A stretch of 64,000 nt of DNA from CAVVAL01 sp963742725 (GCA_963742725.1 CAVUMX010000001.1:1364001-1428000); one strand, 5' to 3'. Numbered from the stretch's first letter, positions 52,958 to 61,815 are shown. Translations and numbers: made by a program. Notes: a model not told the origin generated them from the sequence alone.

Positions 52958-53584
52958 TTACTTCGAGTAGAGCTCGACGATGAGCTGCTCCTGGACCGGC
53001 GTGTCGATGACCTGCCGGGCCGGAAGCGAGTGCACCAGGATCTTCATCTGGTTGGTGATGACCTCGATCCACGCGGGAACCCCACGGGAACCGGCCTCGG
53101 CGCGAGCGACCACGAACGGCGTGAGCTCGCGGGACTTCTCCCGGACCTCGATGATGTCGTTCGGGGTCACGCGGTACGACGGGATGTCGACCTTCTTGCC
53201 GTTGACCAGGATGTGGCCGTGGCGGACGACCTGGCGCGCCATGTCACGCGACTTGGCGAACCCGCCGCGGTAGACGATGTTGTCCAGCCGCGACTCGAGG
53301 ATCTGCAGCAGGACGTCACCTGTCTTGCCCTGCTTGCGGTTGGCCTCCTGGTAGTAGCCGCTGAACTGCTTCTCCAGGACGCCGTAGATGCGCTTGGCCT
53401 TCTGCTTCTCACGCAGCTGCAGCAGGTACTCGCTGTCCTTGCTGCGACCCCGGCCGTGCTGGCCCGGCGGGTAGGGACGGATCTCGATGGGGCACTTCGG
53501 CCCCTCGCACTTGGATCCCTTGAGGAACAGCTTCATCTTCTCGCGCCGGCAGCGGCGGCAGTCAGCACCCGTGTAGCGGGCCAT
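52958..53584 (-). CDS. rpsD: 30S ribosomal protein S4 (zinc-binding type)
   Basis: Predicted 208 residues. Four N-terminal Cys (residues 9, 12, 26, 31; DCRRCRRE ... SKCEGPKCP) mark the zinc-containing form. The S4 RNA-binding domain is RLDNIVYRGGFAKSRDMARQ and HGHILVNGKKVDIPSYRV. ATG at 53584. S4 often represses its own operon in bacteria; no such site was identified here. Confidence 0.97.
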   Translation of the reverse strand: MARYTGADCRRCRREKMKLFLKGSKCEGPKCPIEIRPYPPGQHGRGRSKDSEYLLQLREKQKAKRIYGVLEKQFSGYYQEANRKQGKTGDVLLQILESRLDNIVYRGGFAKSRDMARQVVRHGHILVNGKKVDIPSYRVTPNDIIEVREKSRELTPFVVARAEAGSRGVPAWIEVITNQMKILVHSLPARQVIDTPVQEQLIVELYSK

Positions 53585-53613
53585 GTTTCTCTCTCTCCCT
53601 TATCTACGGGTGC

Positions 53614-54018
53614 TCAGACGCGGCGGCGCTTGGGCGGGCGGCAGCCGTTGTGCGGCATCGGGGTGACGTCCGAGATCGAACCGACCTCAAGGCCCGTGGC
53701 CTGGAGCGAACGGATCGCGGTCTCACGGCCCGAGCCCGGGCCCTTGACGAACACGTCGACCTTGCGCATGCCGTGCTCCTGCGCCTTGCGGGCGGCGGCC
53801 TCGGCGGCCAGCTGAGCGGCGAACGGGGTCGACTTACGGGAGCCCTTGAAGCCGACGTGGCCCGCGGACGCCCAGCTGATCACGTTCCCGGCCGGGTCGG
53901 TGATCGAGACGATGGTGTTGTTGAACGTGCTCTTGATGTGCGCGTGGCCGTGGGCCACGTTCTTCTTTTCCTTGCGCCGCACCTTCTTGGCGGCGCCGGC
54001 GCGCGTCTTGGGAGGCAT
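53614..54018 (-). CDS. rpsK: 30S ribosomal protein S11
   Basis: Predicted 134 residues. Motifs: GHAHIKSTFNNTIVSITDPA, WASAGHVGFKGSRKSTPFAA and DVTPMPHNGCRPPKRRRV. ATG at 54018 after GGAGATCCAAGGCAG. The basic N-terminus (KTRAGAAKKVRRKEKKN) is normal for actinobacteria. Confidence 0.97.
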   Translation of the reverse strand: MPPKTRAGAAKKVRRKEKKNVAHGHAHIKSTFNNTIVSITDPAGNVISWASAGHVGFKGSRKSTPFAAQLAAEAAARKAQEHGMRKVDVFVKGPGSGRETAIRSLQATGLEVGSISDVTPMPHNGCRPPKRRRV

Positions 54019-54070
54019 CTGCCTTGGATCTCCTGAATCTCGAGAGTCGGTCGGAGCCGGAGGGGCTCTA

Positions 54071-54451
54071 CTACTTCTTGCCGGGCTTCTTCTTGCCGGC
54101 CACGGTCTTCTTGGGGCCCTTGCGGGTGCGCGCGTTGGTGTGCGTGCGCTGACCCCGCACGGGGAGGCCGCGGCGGTGCCGGATGCCCTGGTAGCAACCG
54201 ATCTCGATCTTGCGCCGGATGTCGGAGGCGACCTCGCGGCGCAGGTCACCCTCAACGCGGTAGTTGGCTTCGATCCAGTCACGAAGCTGGACGACCTCTT
54301 CGTCGCTGAGGTCCTTGACCCGCTTGTTGGGGTCGATGCTCGTGCCCTTGAGGGTCTCGATCGAGCGGGTCCGGCCGATGCCGAAGATATAGGTGAGCGC
54401 GATCTCCAACCGCTTCTCGCGGGGGAGGTCTACGCCGACAAGACGTGCCAT
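54071..54451 (-). CDS. rpsM: 30S ribosomal protein S13
   Basis: Predicted 126 residues. Motifs: ARLVGVDLPREKRLEIALTY, YIFGIGRTRSIETL, RGLPVRGQRTHTNARTRKGP and the basic tail KKTVAGKKKPGKK. ATG at 54451; an upstream extension to 54505 looks non-coding. Confidence 0.97.
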   Translation of the reverse strand: MARLVGVDLPREKRLEIALTYIFGIGRTRSIETLKGTSIDPNKRVKDLSDEEVVQLRDWIEANYRVEGDLRREVASDIRRKIEIGCYQGIRHRRGLPVRGQRTHTNARTRKGPKKTVAGKKKPGKK

Positions 54452-54588
54452 CGGTGGGCGTACTCCTTCTTTGTAGCGGAGGTCTGTCGCGCCTCTGCCC
54501 CTCACCTGCCCGGGTGAGGGCCCCGGCCTCCGACCGGGGGTGGACCGTGCTCACGCACGGCCGGGACGCGATGAAACGTGCGCCGGGC

Positions 54589-54702
54589 TCAGCCCTGGCG
54601 CTGCTTGTGACGCAGGTTCTCGCAGATCACCATGACCCGGCCGTGACGGCGGATCACCTTGCACTTGTCACAGATCTTCTTGACGCTCGGCTTGACCTTC
54701 AC
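54589..54702 (-). CDS. rpmJ: 50S ribosomal protein L36
   Basis: Predicted 37 residues. The sequence opens KVKPSVKKICDKCKVIRRHG; zinc ligands Cys11, Cys14, Cys27 and His32 are all present. This is the zinc-containing form. GTG start at 54702, 61 nt after infA. Between rpmJ and rpsM (54452-54588) I see only a small GC hairpin near 54524-54542. Confidence 0.95.
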   Translation of the reverse strand: MKVKPSVKKICDKCKVIRRHGRVMVICENLRHKQRQG

Positions 54703-54763
54703 GGCTGTTGCCTTCTCCTGTTCGGGTACGCAGCCAGCCGTAGACCAGCGCGCGAGTTGAGAC

Positions 54764-54985
54764 CTACTTGTAGCGGTAGACGATGCGCCCACGGGTCAGG
54801 TCGTATGGAGACAGCTCCACGACCACCCGGTCCTCGGGCAGGATGCGGATGTAGTGCTGCCGCATCTTGCCGCTGATGTGGGCCAGAACACGGTGGCCGT
54901 TCTGCAGCTCAACGCGGAACATGGCGTTGGGCAGCGGTTCGACGACCCGGCCCTCGATCTCGATGGCCCCGTCCTTCTTCGGCAT
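54764..54985 (-). CDS. infA: translation initiation factor IF-1
   Basis: Predicted 73-residue OB-fold protein. PKKDGAIEIEGRVVEPLPNA, then RVLAHISGKMRQHYIRILPE and LSPYDLTRGRIVYRYK are nearly invariant in actinobacteria. ATG at 54985. It starts the alpha operon and is followed by rpmJ. Confidence 0.98.
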   Translation of the reverse strand: MPKKDGAIEIEGRVVEPLPNAMFRVELQNGHRVLAHISGKMRQHYIRILPEDRVVVELSPYDLTRGRIVYRYK

Positions 54986-55298
54986 GTCCTCCGCAATCGT
55001 GACGCAGTACTGGTGCACCATCGGCACACCGGGGGTGAATGTCGATCGGCTCGCGCATCCTCAGCCGCGTCTCGTAGCTGCCCGAAAGGCAGCAGAGAAC
55101 GGACGCCACGCGCCAAAGACAGAGTCTACGTCGTCGGCCGCCTGAACACCAAGTCGGGCCCTGCCCGCGTACGCGCGCGTAACGGACGCTGAGCGCGCAA
55201 ATCAACCTATTTGCCAGTTCTAGCAGGAAACTGCCACGAACCGTCGAACGCCGTTAACTTTCTCCTCGTCCGATTCCAATCTCCACGGGGAGTTGCTC
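54986..55298. other. intergenic region between infA and secreted-protein gene
   Basis: A 313-bp divergent gap. It holds the candidate infA promoter (55123-55152) and the leader of the plus-strand secreted protein. I see no further gene or strong repeat. Confidence 0.5.
55123..55152 (-). promoter_or_regulatory. candidate promoter of infA-rpmJ-rpsM operon
   Basis: On the minus strand TTGGTG (55147-55152), 18-nt spacer, TAGACT (55123-55128), about 140 nt before infA. The match is moderate; it is the best pair I found in the gap. Confidence 0.4.
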
Positions 55299-55700
55299 AT
55301 GATTCGAAGGCTCACAACGCTGGCGCTGGTCGCCGGCGCCGCACTCGCACTGTTCTCGCCCTCGGCGCAGGCCGCGCCGGAGACCGGTCCCAAGCCGGTC
55401 GACGCCCTGGCGGCGTGCCACCACGCCGACGCGCCCACCACCACCGCCGGCTGGGTTCACGGCAAGGGTTGGGTCACATCGCCGTGCAACCAGAACATCG
55501 ACGTCCGGATCCAGCGCTGGCGCGGCGCCTGGTGGGAGACCGTGGGTGACGTCAAGTCGTTCCGGGCTCCCGGCTCGGCTGTCGCGTCCTGGAACTGCAC
55601 CGGCGCCGGTCACTACACCTACCGGACGCTGATCGACTGGCGGGACGGCCAGCTCAACCCGCACACTCTCGCCTCGCCCGAGGTCCGCATCCACTGCTGA
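55299..55700 (+). CDS. small secreted protein of unknown function
   Basis: Predicted 133 residues. A classic signal peptide (IRRLTTLALVAGAALALFSP, cleavage after AQA) precedes a mature part of about 105 residues with four Cys (ALAACHHADA, TSPCNQNIDV, SWNCTGAGHY and the terminal HC), probably two disulfides, and Trp-rich strands (VRIQRWRGAWWETVGDVKSF). ATG at 55299 after GGGGAG by 6 nt. I do not recognise the family. It lies on the opposite strand inside the otherwise uniform infA-map ribosomal stretch, so it may be a later insertion. Confidence 0.78.
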   Translation: MIRRLTTLALVAGAALALFSPSAQAAPETGPKPVDALAACHHADAPTTTAGWVHGKGWVTSPCNQNIDVRIQRWRGAWWETVGDVKSFRAPGSAVASWNCTGAGHYTYRTLIDWRDGQLNPHTLASPEVRIHC

Positions 55701-55708
55701 TCGCACAC

Positions 55709-55740
55709 GTGGGGCGCGCCGGTTCGCCGGTGCGCCCCAC
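55709..55740. terminator. bidirectional terminator between secreted protein and DUF1707 gene
   Basis: The stem GTGGGGCGC / GCGCCCCAC extends through CCGG/CCGG to a TTCG tetraloop. It lies between convergent stop codons at 55700 and 55746. Confidence 0.8.
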
Positions 55741-55745
55741 AGCAG

Positions 55746-56159
55746 TCAGCGCCAGCCGGTGATGCGGCGGCCGAGCAGGACCGCGCCCCAGATGCCGATC
55801 GGCCAGGCCGGCCAGAAGTAGCTCACATCGCGGGCGACGACCGACTGCAGCAGCCAGATCGTCAGCAGGATCAGCGCGACGCCGACCCACTTCTGCTCGT
55901 CCGGCGCCAGCGCGCCACGGATGGTCCGTTTCGGCGGCGGCGGGGCGGGAATGGGCAGGTCGGAGGTGATCGGGACGAGGTCGCCGGCGGTCTTGGCCGC
56001 GTACACCTGACGGACCCGCTCGTCGTACTCGGCCAGTTCCAGCCGGCCCTCGTTCAGCGCGGCGTTCAGCCGTTCGACGACGGACTCGCGCTCGGGGTTG
56101 CCGATCCTCAGCTGCGGATCGCGCGAAGGCTCGGGAGGCCGCGGCGCCACGTCGGACAC
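55746..56159 (-). CDS. DUF1707 (SHOCT-like) membrane protein
   Basis: Predicted 137 residues. DUF1707 motif: LRIGNPERESVVERLNAALN then EGRLELAEYDERVRQVYAAK. A Pro-rich linker and two hydrophobic segments follow (WVGVALILLTIWLLQSVV; SYFWPAWPIGIWGAVLLG). GTG at 56159, 4 nt after the map stop, so probably cotranscribed with map. Function unknown. Confidence 0.85.
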   Translation of the reverse strand: MSDVAPRPPEPSRDPQLRIGNPERESVVERLNAALNEGRLELAEYDERVRQVYAAKTAGDLVPITSDLPIPAPPPPKRTIRGALAPDEQKWVGVALILLTIWLLQSVVARDVSYFWPAWPIGIWGAVLLGRRITGWR

Positions 56160-56163
56160 GACG

Positions 56164-56985
56164 TCACCCCACGGACTGGCGCGAGGTCACCGCGTCGCCG
56201 AGCCGGCTGCGGCCACCGTCGAGCGCCGTCAGGACCCACGGGCCGTCGTCGGTCAGGACGAACGTGTGCTCGGTGTGCGCCGCCCACGACCCGTCGCGGG
56301 TGACGACCGTCCAGGCATCGTCGAGTTCGACGGTGTCGGCCGAGCCCATCGTGATCATCGGCTCGATGGCCAGGGCCATGCCCTTGACCAGGCGCGGGCC
56401 CTTCCCCGGACGGCCGTAGTTGAGGACGTGCGGATCCTGGTGCATCTCGGTGCCGATGCCGTGCCCGCCGTACCCGCGGACGATGCCGTACTTACCGCCC
56501 GCCCGGACGGCCTTCTCGACGGCGTGACTGATGTCCGTCAGCCGGCCACCGATCGCGGCGGCGGCGAACCCGGCCCACATGGCGTCCTCGCAGACACGGG
56601 CCATCTCCAGGTACTCCGGCTTGACCTCGCCGACCGGCACCGTGATCGCCGCGTCCCCGTGCCAGCCGAACAGGATCGCGCCACAGTCGATCGAGATGAG
56701 GTCACCCTCGGACAGCACCTGCGAGGCACGCGGGATGCCGTGCACGATCTGCTCGTTCACCGACGCGCAGATGGACCCCGGGAACCCCTGGTAGCCCTTG
56801 AAGGAGGGGACCGCGCCCTCGGACCGGATCGACTCCTCGGCGATGCGGTCGAGGTCCAACGTGCTGACGCCGGGCGCGACGGCGGCGCGGAGACGCTCCA
56901 GCGCCCGCCCGACGACGAGGCCCGCGCCCCGCATGAGCTCGATCTGCTCGTCGGTCTTGATCTGGATGTGCTGGCTTCTGAACAT
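56164..56985 (-). CDS. map: type I methionine aminopeptidase
   Basis: Predicted 273 residues. It removes N-terminal Met. Metal ligands are visible in ISIDCGAILFGWHGDAAI (two Asp), GHGIGTEMHQDP (His), AIEPM (Glu) and HTEHTFVLT (Glu). ATG at 56985. It lies 11 nt after adk, in the common secY-adk-map order. Confidence 0.96.
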   Translation of the reverse strand: MFRSQHIQIKTDEQIELMRGAGLVVGRALERLRAAVAPGVSTLDLDRIAEESIRSEGAVPSFKGYQGFPGSICASVNEQIVHGIPRASQVLSEGDLISIDCGAILFGWHGDAAITVPVGEVKPEYLEMARVCEDAMWAGFAAAAIGGRLTDISHAVEKAVRAGGKYGIVRGYGGHGIGTEMHQDPHVLNYGRPGKGPRLVKGMALAIEPMITMGSADTVELDDAWTVVTRDGSWAAHTEHTFVLTDDGPWVLTALDGGRSRLGDAVTSRQSVG

Positions 56986-56996
56986 GGCCGACCTCG

Positions 56997-57650
56997 TTAG
57001 GACTCGTACGAGCGGAGCGCGTCGATGGCCCGCTCCGTGACGTCCTCCACGGGGCCGGTCGCGTCGATGCCCACCAGCTTGCCCTGCTCGGCGTAGAAAC
57101 CGACAAGCGGAGAGGTCTGCTCGTCGTACACCGCGAGGCGGTTCTGGATCGTCTCGGGCTTGTCGTCGTCGCGCTGGAACAGCTCGCCACCGCAACGGTC
57201 GCAGACGTCCTTGACCCTGGTGGGATCGAACTCGATGTGCCAGATCTTTCCGCAGCCACGGCACGTGCGGCGGCCCGAGAGCCGCCGCACCACCTCGTCG
57301 TTGTCGACGACCAGCTCGAGCACCACGTCGATGGCGACGCCGAGCTCCTTGAGCATGTCGTCGAGAACCTTGGCCTGCGGGACATTGCGCGGGAAGCCGT
57401 CCAGCAGGAACCCGTCCGTGGCGTCCGGCTCGGCGAGCCGGTCCTTGACCATGTTGATGGTCACCTCGTCCGGGACCAGCTGGCCGGAGTCCATGTACTT
57501 CTTGGCCTCCAGCCCGAGCCGGGTGCCCTGACCGACGTTGGCGCGAAACAGGTCGCCCGTCGAAATCTTAGGCACCGACAGGTGCGCGGCTATGAACTCG
57601 GCCTGTGTCCCCTTGCCCGCTCCAGGGGGACCTACGAGTACGAGCCGCAC
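56997..57650 (-). CDS. adk: adenylate kinase
   Basis: Predicted 217 residues, long-lid form. P-loop LVGPPGAGKGTQAEF; DGFPRNVPQA; the lid carries four Cys (TCRGCGKIWH and VCDRCGGEL), a zinc site. It equilibrates AMP, ADP and ATP. GTG at 57650 overlaps the secY TAG by one base. Confidence 0.97.
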   Translation of the reverse strand: MRLVLVGPPGAGKGTQAEFIAAHLSVPKISTGDLFRANVGQGTRLGLEAKKYMDSGQLVPDEVTINMVKDRLAEPDATDGFLLDGFPRNVPQAKVLDDMLKELGVAIDVVLELVVDNDEVVRRLSGRRTCRGCGKIWHIEFDPTRVKDVCDRCGGELFQRDDDKPETIQNRLAVYDEQTSPLVGFYAEQGKLVGIDATGPVEDVTERAIDALRSYES

Positions 57651-58963
57651 TACCGGAGGAATCCCTCGTAGTTGCGCTGCATGAGCTGGCTCTCGATCTG
57701 CTTCACGGTCTCCAGACCCACGCCGACCATGATGAGCACAGCGGTACCACCGAACGGGAAGTTCTGCTGGTTACCACCGGCGATGCTCATGAACAGGTTC
57801 GGCAGGATGGCGACGATGCCCAGGTAGAGCGAGCCTGGCAGCGTGATCCGGCTGAGGATGAAGTCGAGGTACTCGGCGGTCGGGCGGCCGGGGCGGATGC
57901 CCGGCACGAAGCCGCCGTACTTCTTCATGTTGTCCGCGACCTCGGTCGGGTTGAACGTGATCGACACGTAGAAGTACGTGAAGAAGATGATCATGGAGAA
58001 GTACAGCAGGATGTGCAGCCAGCTGTTCGGCTTGGTGATGTAGTTGTCGACGAAGACGCTGACCTCACCCTTGTCGGTGTCGAGCTGGGTGAACAGCGTC
58101 GGCAGGTACAGCAGCGACGAGGCGAAGATGACCGGGATGACACCGGCCTGGTTGACCTTCAGCGGGATGTAGGTCGACGTACCGCCGTACATGCGGCGAC
58201 CCATCATGCGCTTCGCGTACTGGACCGGAATACGGCGCTGCGACTGCTCGATGAAGACGACCGCGGTGATGACCACCAGCGCGATGATCGCGACGACGGT
58301 GAACTTCAGCTTGCCGTTCTCCTGCAGCAGGATCGCCTTGCCCTCTTGCGGGAGGCGGGCGGCGATCGAGGCGAAGATCAGGACGGACATACCGTTGCCG
58401 ATACCGCGGTCGGTGATCAGCTCACCCAGCCACATGACCACACCGGTACCGGCGGTCATCGTCACGACCAGGGTCGCGAGCGTGAGCCAGTTCGGCTGGT
58501 TGGTCGTCTCCGGGATCAGCGGCAGCTCGCAGCCCTGGAACAGCTGACCGCTGCGGGCGAGGGCGATGAAGCCCGTGGACTGCAGGATCGCCAGACCGAT
58601 CGTCAGATACCGGGTGTACTGGGTGATCTTGGACTGGCCCGCCTGGCCTTCCTTCTTCAGCTGCTCCAGCCGCGGGATGACCACGACGAGCAGCTGCAGG
58701 ATGATGCTGGCGGTGATGTAGGGCATGATGCCCAGCGCGAAAACGGACAGCTGCAGGAGCGCCCCGCCGCTGAACAGGTTCAGCAGCGTCAGGACGTCGT
58801 TGTTGTCCGGCTGCTGGTTGATGCACGACTGGATGTTCGTCACCGACACGCCGGGCGACGGAAGCGCCGCACCAGCGCGGTAGACCCCGATGATGAGCAG
58901 CGTGAAGAAGATCTTCTTGCGCAGGTCGGGCGTCTTGAACGCCCTACCAAAGGCGGCGAGCAC
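57650..58963 (-). CDS. secY: preprotein translocase subunit SecY
   Basis: Predicted 437 residues with ten membrane helices. It is the protein-conducting channel. N-terminus LAAFGRAFKTPDLRKKIFFT; the plug region follows VYRAGAALPSPGV; ITDRGIGNGMSVLIFA and GIRPGRPTAEYLDFIL are conserved. GTG at 58963 follows AGGAGG. It is 235 nt downstream of rplO. Confidence 0.97.
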   Translation of the reverse strand: MLAAFGRAFKTPDLRKKIFFTLLIIGVYRAGAALPSPGVSVTNIQSCINQQPDNNDVLTLLNLFSGGALLQLSVFALGIMPYITASIILQLLVVVIPRLEQLKKEGQAGQSKITQYTRYLTIGLAILQSTGFIALARSGQLFQGCELPLIPETTNQPNWLTLATLVVTMTAGTGVVMWLGELITDRGIGNGMSVLIFASIAARLPQEGKAILLQENGKLKFTVVAIIALVVITAVVFIEQSQRRIPVQYAKRMMGRRMYGGTSTYIPLKVNQAGVIPVIFASSLLYLPTLFTQLDTDKGEVSVFVDNYITKPNSWLHILLYFSMIIFFTYFYVSITFNPTEVADNMKKYGGFVPGIRPGRPTAEYLDFILSRITLPGSLYLGIVAILPNLFMSIAGGNQQNFPFGGTAVLIMVGVGLETVKQIESQLMQRNYEGFLR

Positions 58964-59197
58964 GAGTCCTCCTGCGCACGGCACCACTCCTGGTGTCCGC
59001 TAGTCGGCTGCCGGTTAGCCACGGTTGACTACCGGCCGGTCGGTCGGGAGAGCACGCGTCGCCGTGGTTGGCGCGCGCACTTCGAACTGCGACTGTAACA
59101 GTCAGGGCCAGAGCGGGGCACAGTGCGTACCTTCGCCCCCGCACGCGGACGCCGCCGGCCCCAGGGCCGGCGGCGCCAACGCGTGCCGTATTCAACT
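58964..59197 (-). promoter_or_regulatory. secY leader region with 10-bp hairpin
   Basis: A 234-nt gap between rplO and secY contains the perfect hairpin GCCGCCGGCC-CCAG-GGCCGGCGGC (59151-59174) close behind the rplO stop. It may terminate or attenuate the spc operon and give secY-adk-map separate expression. Confidence 0.55.
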
Positions 59198-59641
59198 TCA
59201 GAGCTCGGTGACCGAGCCCCCGGCGGCAGCGATCTTCTCCTTGGCGGTGCCGGAGAACGCGTGAGCGCTCACCGACAGCTTGACGCCACCGAGGTCGCCG
59301 CTACCGAGCACCTTGACCAGCGAGTTCTTGCGAACCGCGCCAGCCTCGACCAGCATCTCCGGGGTGATCTCCCCGCCCTGCGGGAAGAGCTCGGCGAGCC
59401 GGTCCAGGTTGACGACCTGGTACTCGGTACGGAAGCGGTTCTTGAAGCCCTTGAGCTTCGGGAGCCGCATGTGGATGGGCATCTGCCCGCCCTCGAACCG
59501 GGCCGGCACCTGGTAACGGGCCTTGGTGCCCTTGGTGCCACGGCCGGCCGTCTTGCCCTTGGAGCCCTCACCGCGACCCACGCGGGTCTTCTTGGTGTGG
59601 GCGCCAGGGGCCGGGCGGAGGTGGTGAACCTTGAGGCTCAT
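59198..59641 (-). CDS. rplO: 50S ribosomal protein L15
   Basis: Predicted 147 residues. LKVHHLRPAPGAHTKKTRVG, GEGSKGKTAGRGTKGTKAR and FEGGQMPIHMRLPKLKGFKN are typical. ATG at 59641; 4 nt after rpmD. Confidence 0.97.
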   Translation of the reverse strand: MSLKVHHLRPAPGAHTKKTRVGRGEGSKGKTAGRGTKGTKARYQVPARFEGGQMPIHMRLPKLKGFKNRFRTEYQVVNLDRLAELFPQGGEITPEMLVEAGAVRKNSLVKVLGSGDLGGVKLSVSAHAFSGTAKEKIAAAGGSVTEL

Positions 59642-59645
59642 GGTG

Positions 59646-59828
59646 TTACTCGACCTCCTCGACCTGCACGAGGTGGATCACGGTGTTGACCATGCCACGA
59701 ATCTCGGGCCGGTCCTCCTTGACCACGACGTCGTTGATCCGCTTGAGGCCGAGGCTCCGCAGCGTGTTCCGCTGGTTCTGCTTCGTACCGATCACGGACC
59801 GGACCTGGGTGACCTTCAGACGCGCCAC
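59646..59828 (-). CDS. rpmD: 50S ribosomal protein L30
   Basis: Predicted 60 residues: LKVTQVRSVIGTKQNQRNTL, RSLGLKRINDVVVKEDRPEI and IRGMVNTVIHLVQVEEV. GTG at 59828, 1 nt after the rpsE stop. Confidence 0.96.
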   Translation of the reverse strand: MARLKVTQVRSVIGTKQNQRNTLRSLGLKRINDVVVKEDRPEIRGMVNTVIHLVQVEEVE

Positions 59829-59829
59829 G

Positions 59830-60432
59830 TCACGCCCCCGCACCCGCGCGCGCCCGGAGCATGGCGGCCGGAGCGACGTCCTCGATCGGCAGACCACGGC
59901 GGGCCGCGATCTCCTCGGGACGCACGAGCTCCTTCAGCGCCTGCACGGTCGCGTGCACGATGTTGATGGGGTTGGACGAGCCGAGGCTCTTGCTCAGCAC
60001 GTCGTGGATCCCCGCGCACTCCAGGACGGCACGCACCGGGCCACCGGCGATGACGCCGGTACCGGGGCTGGCCGGCTTGAGCAGGACCACACCAGCGGCC
60101 TTCTCACCCTGCACGGGGTGCGGGATGGTGGCCGCGATCCGCGGAACCTTGAAGAAGTGCTTCTTGGCCTCCTCGACACCCTTGGCGATAGCCGCGGGCA
60201 CCTCCTTGGCCTTGCCGTAGCCGACACCGACGGTTCCGTCGCCGTCACCCACCACGACCAGCGCGGTGAAGCTGAAGCGACGGCCGCCCTTGACGACCTT
60301 GGCGACTCGGTTGATGGCGACGACGCGTTCGATATGCGGCGACTTCTCCGGGGCCTGACCGCCCCGGCCGCCATCGCGACGGTCACGGCGGTCACTACCA
60401 CCGGATCCACCGCGGCGCTGCTGACCAGGCAT
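59830..60432 (-). CDS. rpsE: 30S ribosomal protein S5
   Basis: Predicted 200 residues. An actinobacterial Gly/Arg-rich N-terminus (QQRRGGSGGSDRRDRRDGGR) precedes the S5 core: RVVAINRVAKVVKGGRRFSF, GYGKAKEVPAAIAKGVEEAK and SSNPINIVHATVQAL. ATG at 60432. Confidence 0.97.
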   Translation of the reverse strand: MPGQQRRGGSGGSDRRDRRDGGRGGQAPEKSPHIERVVAINRVAKVVKGGRRFSFTALVVVGDGDGTVGVGYGKAKEVPAAIAKGVEEAKKHFFKVPRIAATIPHPVQGEKAAGVVLLKPASPGTGVIAGGPVRAVLECAGIHDVLSKSLGSSNPINIVHATVQALKELVRPEEIAARRGLPIEDVAPAAMLRARAGAGA

Positions 60433-60466
60433 CAGGCGTTCCCCTCGGTCTCGAAAGTGATGATCA

Positions 60467-60862
60467 TCAGAATTGCAGCCCGCCTTCGCGGGCCGCGTCG
60501 GCAAGAGCCGCGATCCGGCCGTGGTACTTGTTGCCCCCACGGTCGAAGACAACGGCCTCGATGCCGGCGTCCTTGGCGCGCTGGGCGACCAGCTCGCCGA
60601 CCTTGCGGGCCAGGGCGCTCTTGTCGCCCTCCCCACCGCGGAGCGTGGTGTCCAGCGTCGACGCCGAAGCCAGCGTGCGGCCGGTGATGTCGTCGACGAC
60701 CTGGGCGTAGATGTGCCGGGTCGAACGGGTCACCACGAGGCGCGGCCGCGTGGCCGTGCCGACGACCTTCTTGCGCAGCCGGAAGTGCCGGCGCGCCCGG
60801 CCGATGCGACGAGCCGCGGAGGCACCCGCGCTCGCCGAACGGCGCAGCAGAGTCGCAGCCAT
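60467..60862 (-). CDS. rplR: 50S ribosomal protein L18
   Basis: Predicted 131 residues. RIGRARRHFRLRKKVVGTAT, RPRLVVTRSTRHIYAQVVDD and VFDRGGNKYHGRIAALADAA are typical for this 5S rRNA-binding protein. ATG overlaps the rplF stop by one base (TAATG). Confidence 0.97.
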   Translation of the reverse strand: MAATLLRRSASAGASAARRIGRARRHFRLRKKVVGTATRPRLVVTRSTRHIYAQVVDDITGRTLASASTLDTTLRGGEGDKSALARKVGELVAQRAKDAGIEAVVFDRGGNKYHGRIAALADAAREGGLQF

Positions 60863-61401
60863 TACTTACCAGCCTTTCCGGCCTTGCGACGAACGACCTC
60901 ACCCTGGTACCGCACACCCTTGCCCTTGTAGGGCTCGGGCTTGCGGAGCTTGCGGATGTTGGCCGCGACCTCGCCGACCTTCTGCTTGTCGATGCCCTCG
61001 ACCACGAACTGGGTCGGCTTCTCGACCCGGAACGTGATGCCCTCCGGCGGGTTGACCACGACGGGGTGGCTGAACCCGAGCGCGAACTCCAGGGACGAAC
61101 CCTTGGCCTGCACGCGGTAACCGGTGCCCTGGATCTCCAGGGTCTTGCTGTACCCGGCGGAGACGCCGGTGATCATGTTTGCGACGAGCGTGCGGCACAG
61201 CCCGTGCAGCGAACGGCTGTACCGCTCGTCGTCCGGGCGGACGAGGACCAGCTCGCTGGCCTCGTTGCGCTCGATCGTGATGGGCTCGGCCAGCACGTGG
61301 CTGAGCTCCCCCTTGGGGCCCTTGACCTTGACGGTGCGGCCGTCGATGGCCACGTCCACGCCGGCGGGAACCGGGATGGGCAGGCGTCCGATACGCGACA
61401 T
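60862..61401 (-). CDS. rplF: 50S ribosomal protein L6
   Basis: Predicted 179 residues. SRIGRLPIPVPAGVDVAIDG, TRTLVANMITGVSAGYSKTL-like segment and KVGEVAANIRKLRKPEPYKG are conserved. ATG at 61401 after GGGAAGGAGCAG. Confidence 0.97.
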   Translation of the reverse strand: MSRIGRLPIPVPAGVDVAIDGRTVKVKGPKGELSHVLAEPITIERNEASELVLVRPDDERYSRSLHGLCRTLVANMITGVSAGYSKTLEIQGTGYRVQAKGSSLEFALGFSHPVVVNPPEGITFRVEKPTQFVVEGIDKQKVGEVAANIRKLRKPEPYKGKGVRYQGEVVRRKAGKAGK

Positions 61402-61416
61402 GCTCTGCTCCTTCCC

Positions 61417-61815
61417 TTACCAGACGTAGGCGAGGACTTCCCCGCCCACTCCACGCTTGCCAGCCTGCCGATCGGTCAGCAGGCCGGACGAGGTCGACAG
61501 GATCGCCACACCGAGGCCGCCAAGGACCTTCGGCAGGTTGTCGGACTTGGCGTACACGCGCAGGCCGGGCTTGGAGACGCGCCGCACGCCGGCGATGCTC
61601 CGCTCCCGGTTCGGGCCGTACTTCAGGTCGACGATGAGGGTCTTGCCGACCTCGGCTTCTTCGACGGACCAACCGGCGATGTAACCCTCCTGCTGGAGGA
61701 TCTCGGCGATGTGGACCTTGAGCTTCGAATGCGGCATCGACACGCGATCGTGGTACGCCGAGTTGGCGTTGCGCAGACGCGTGAGCATGTCTGCGATCGG
61801 GTCGGTCATGGTCAT
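61417..61815 (-). CDS. rpsH: 30S ribosomal protein S8
   Basis: Predicted 132 residues. TDPIADMLTRLRNANSAYHD, GVRRVSKPGLRVYAKSDNLP and LGVAILSTSSGLLTDRQA are typical. ATG at 61815, or the second ATG two codons later. Confidence 0.97.
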   Translation of the reverse strand: MTMTDPIADMLTRLRNANSAYHDRVSMPHSKLKVHIAEILQQEGYIAGWSVEEAEVGKTLIVDLKYGPNRERSIAGVRRVSKPGLRVYAKSDNLPKVLGGLGVAILSTSSGLLTDRQAGKRGVGGEVLAYVW

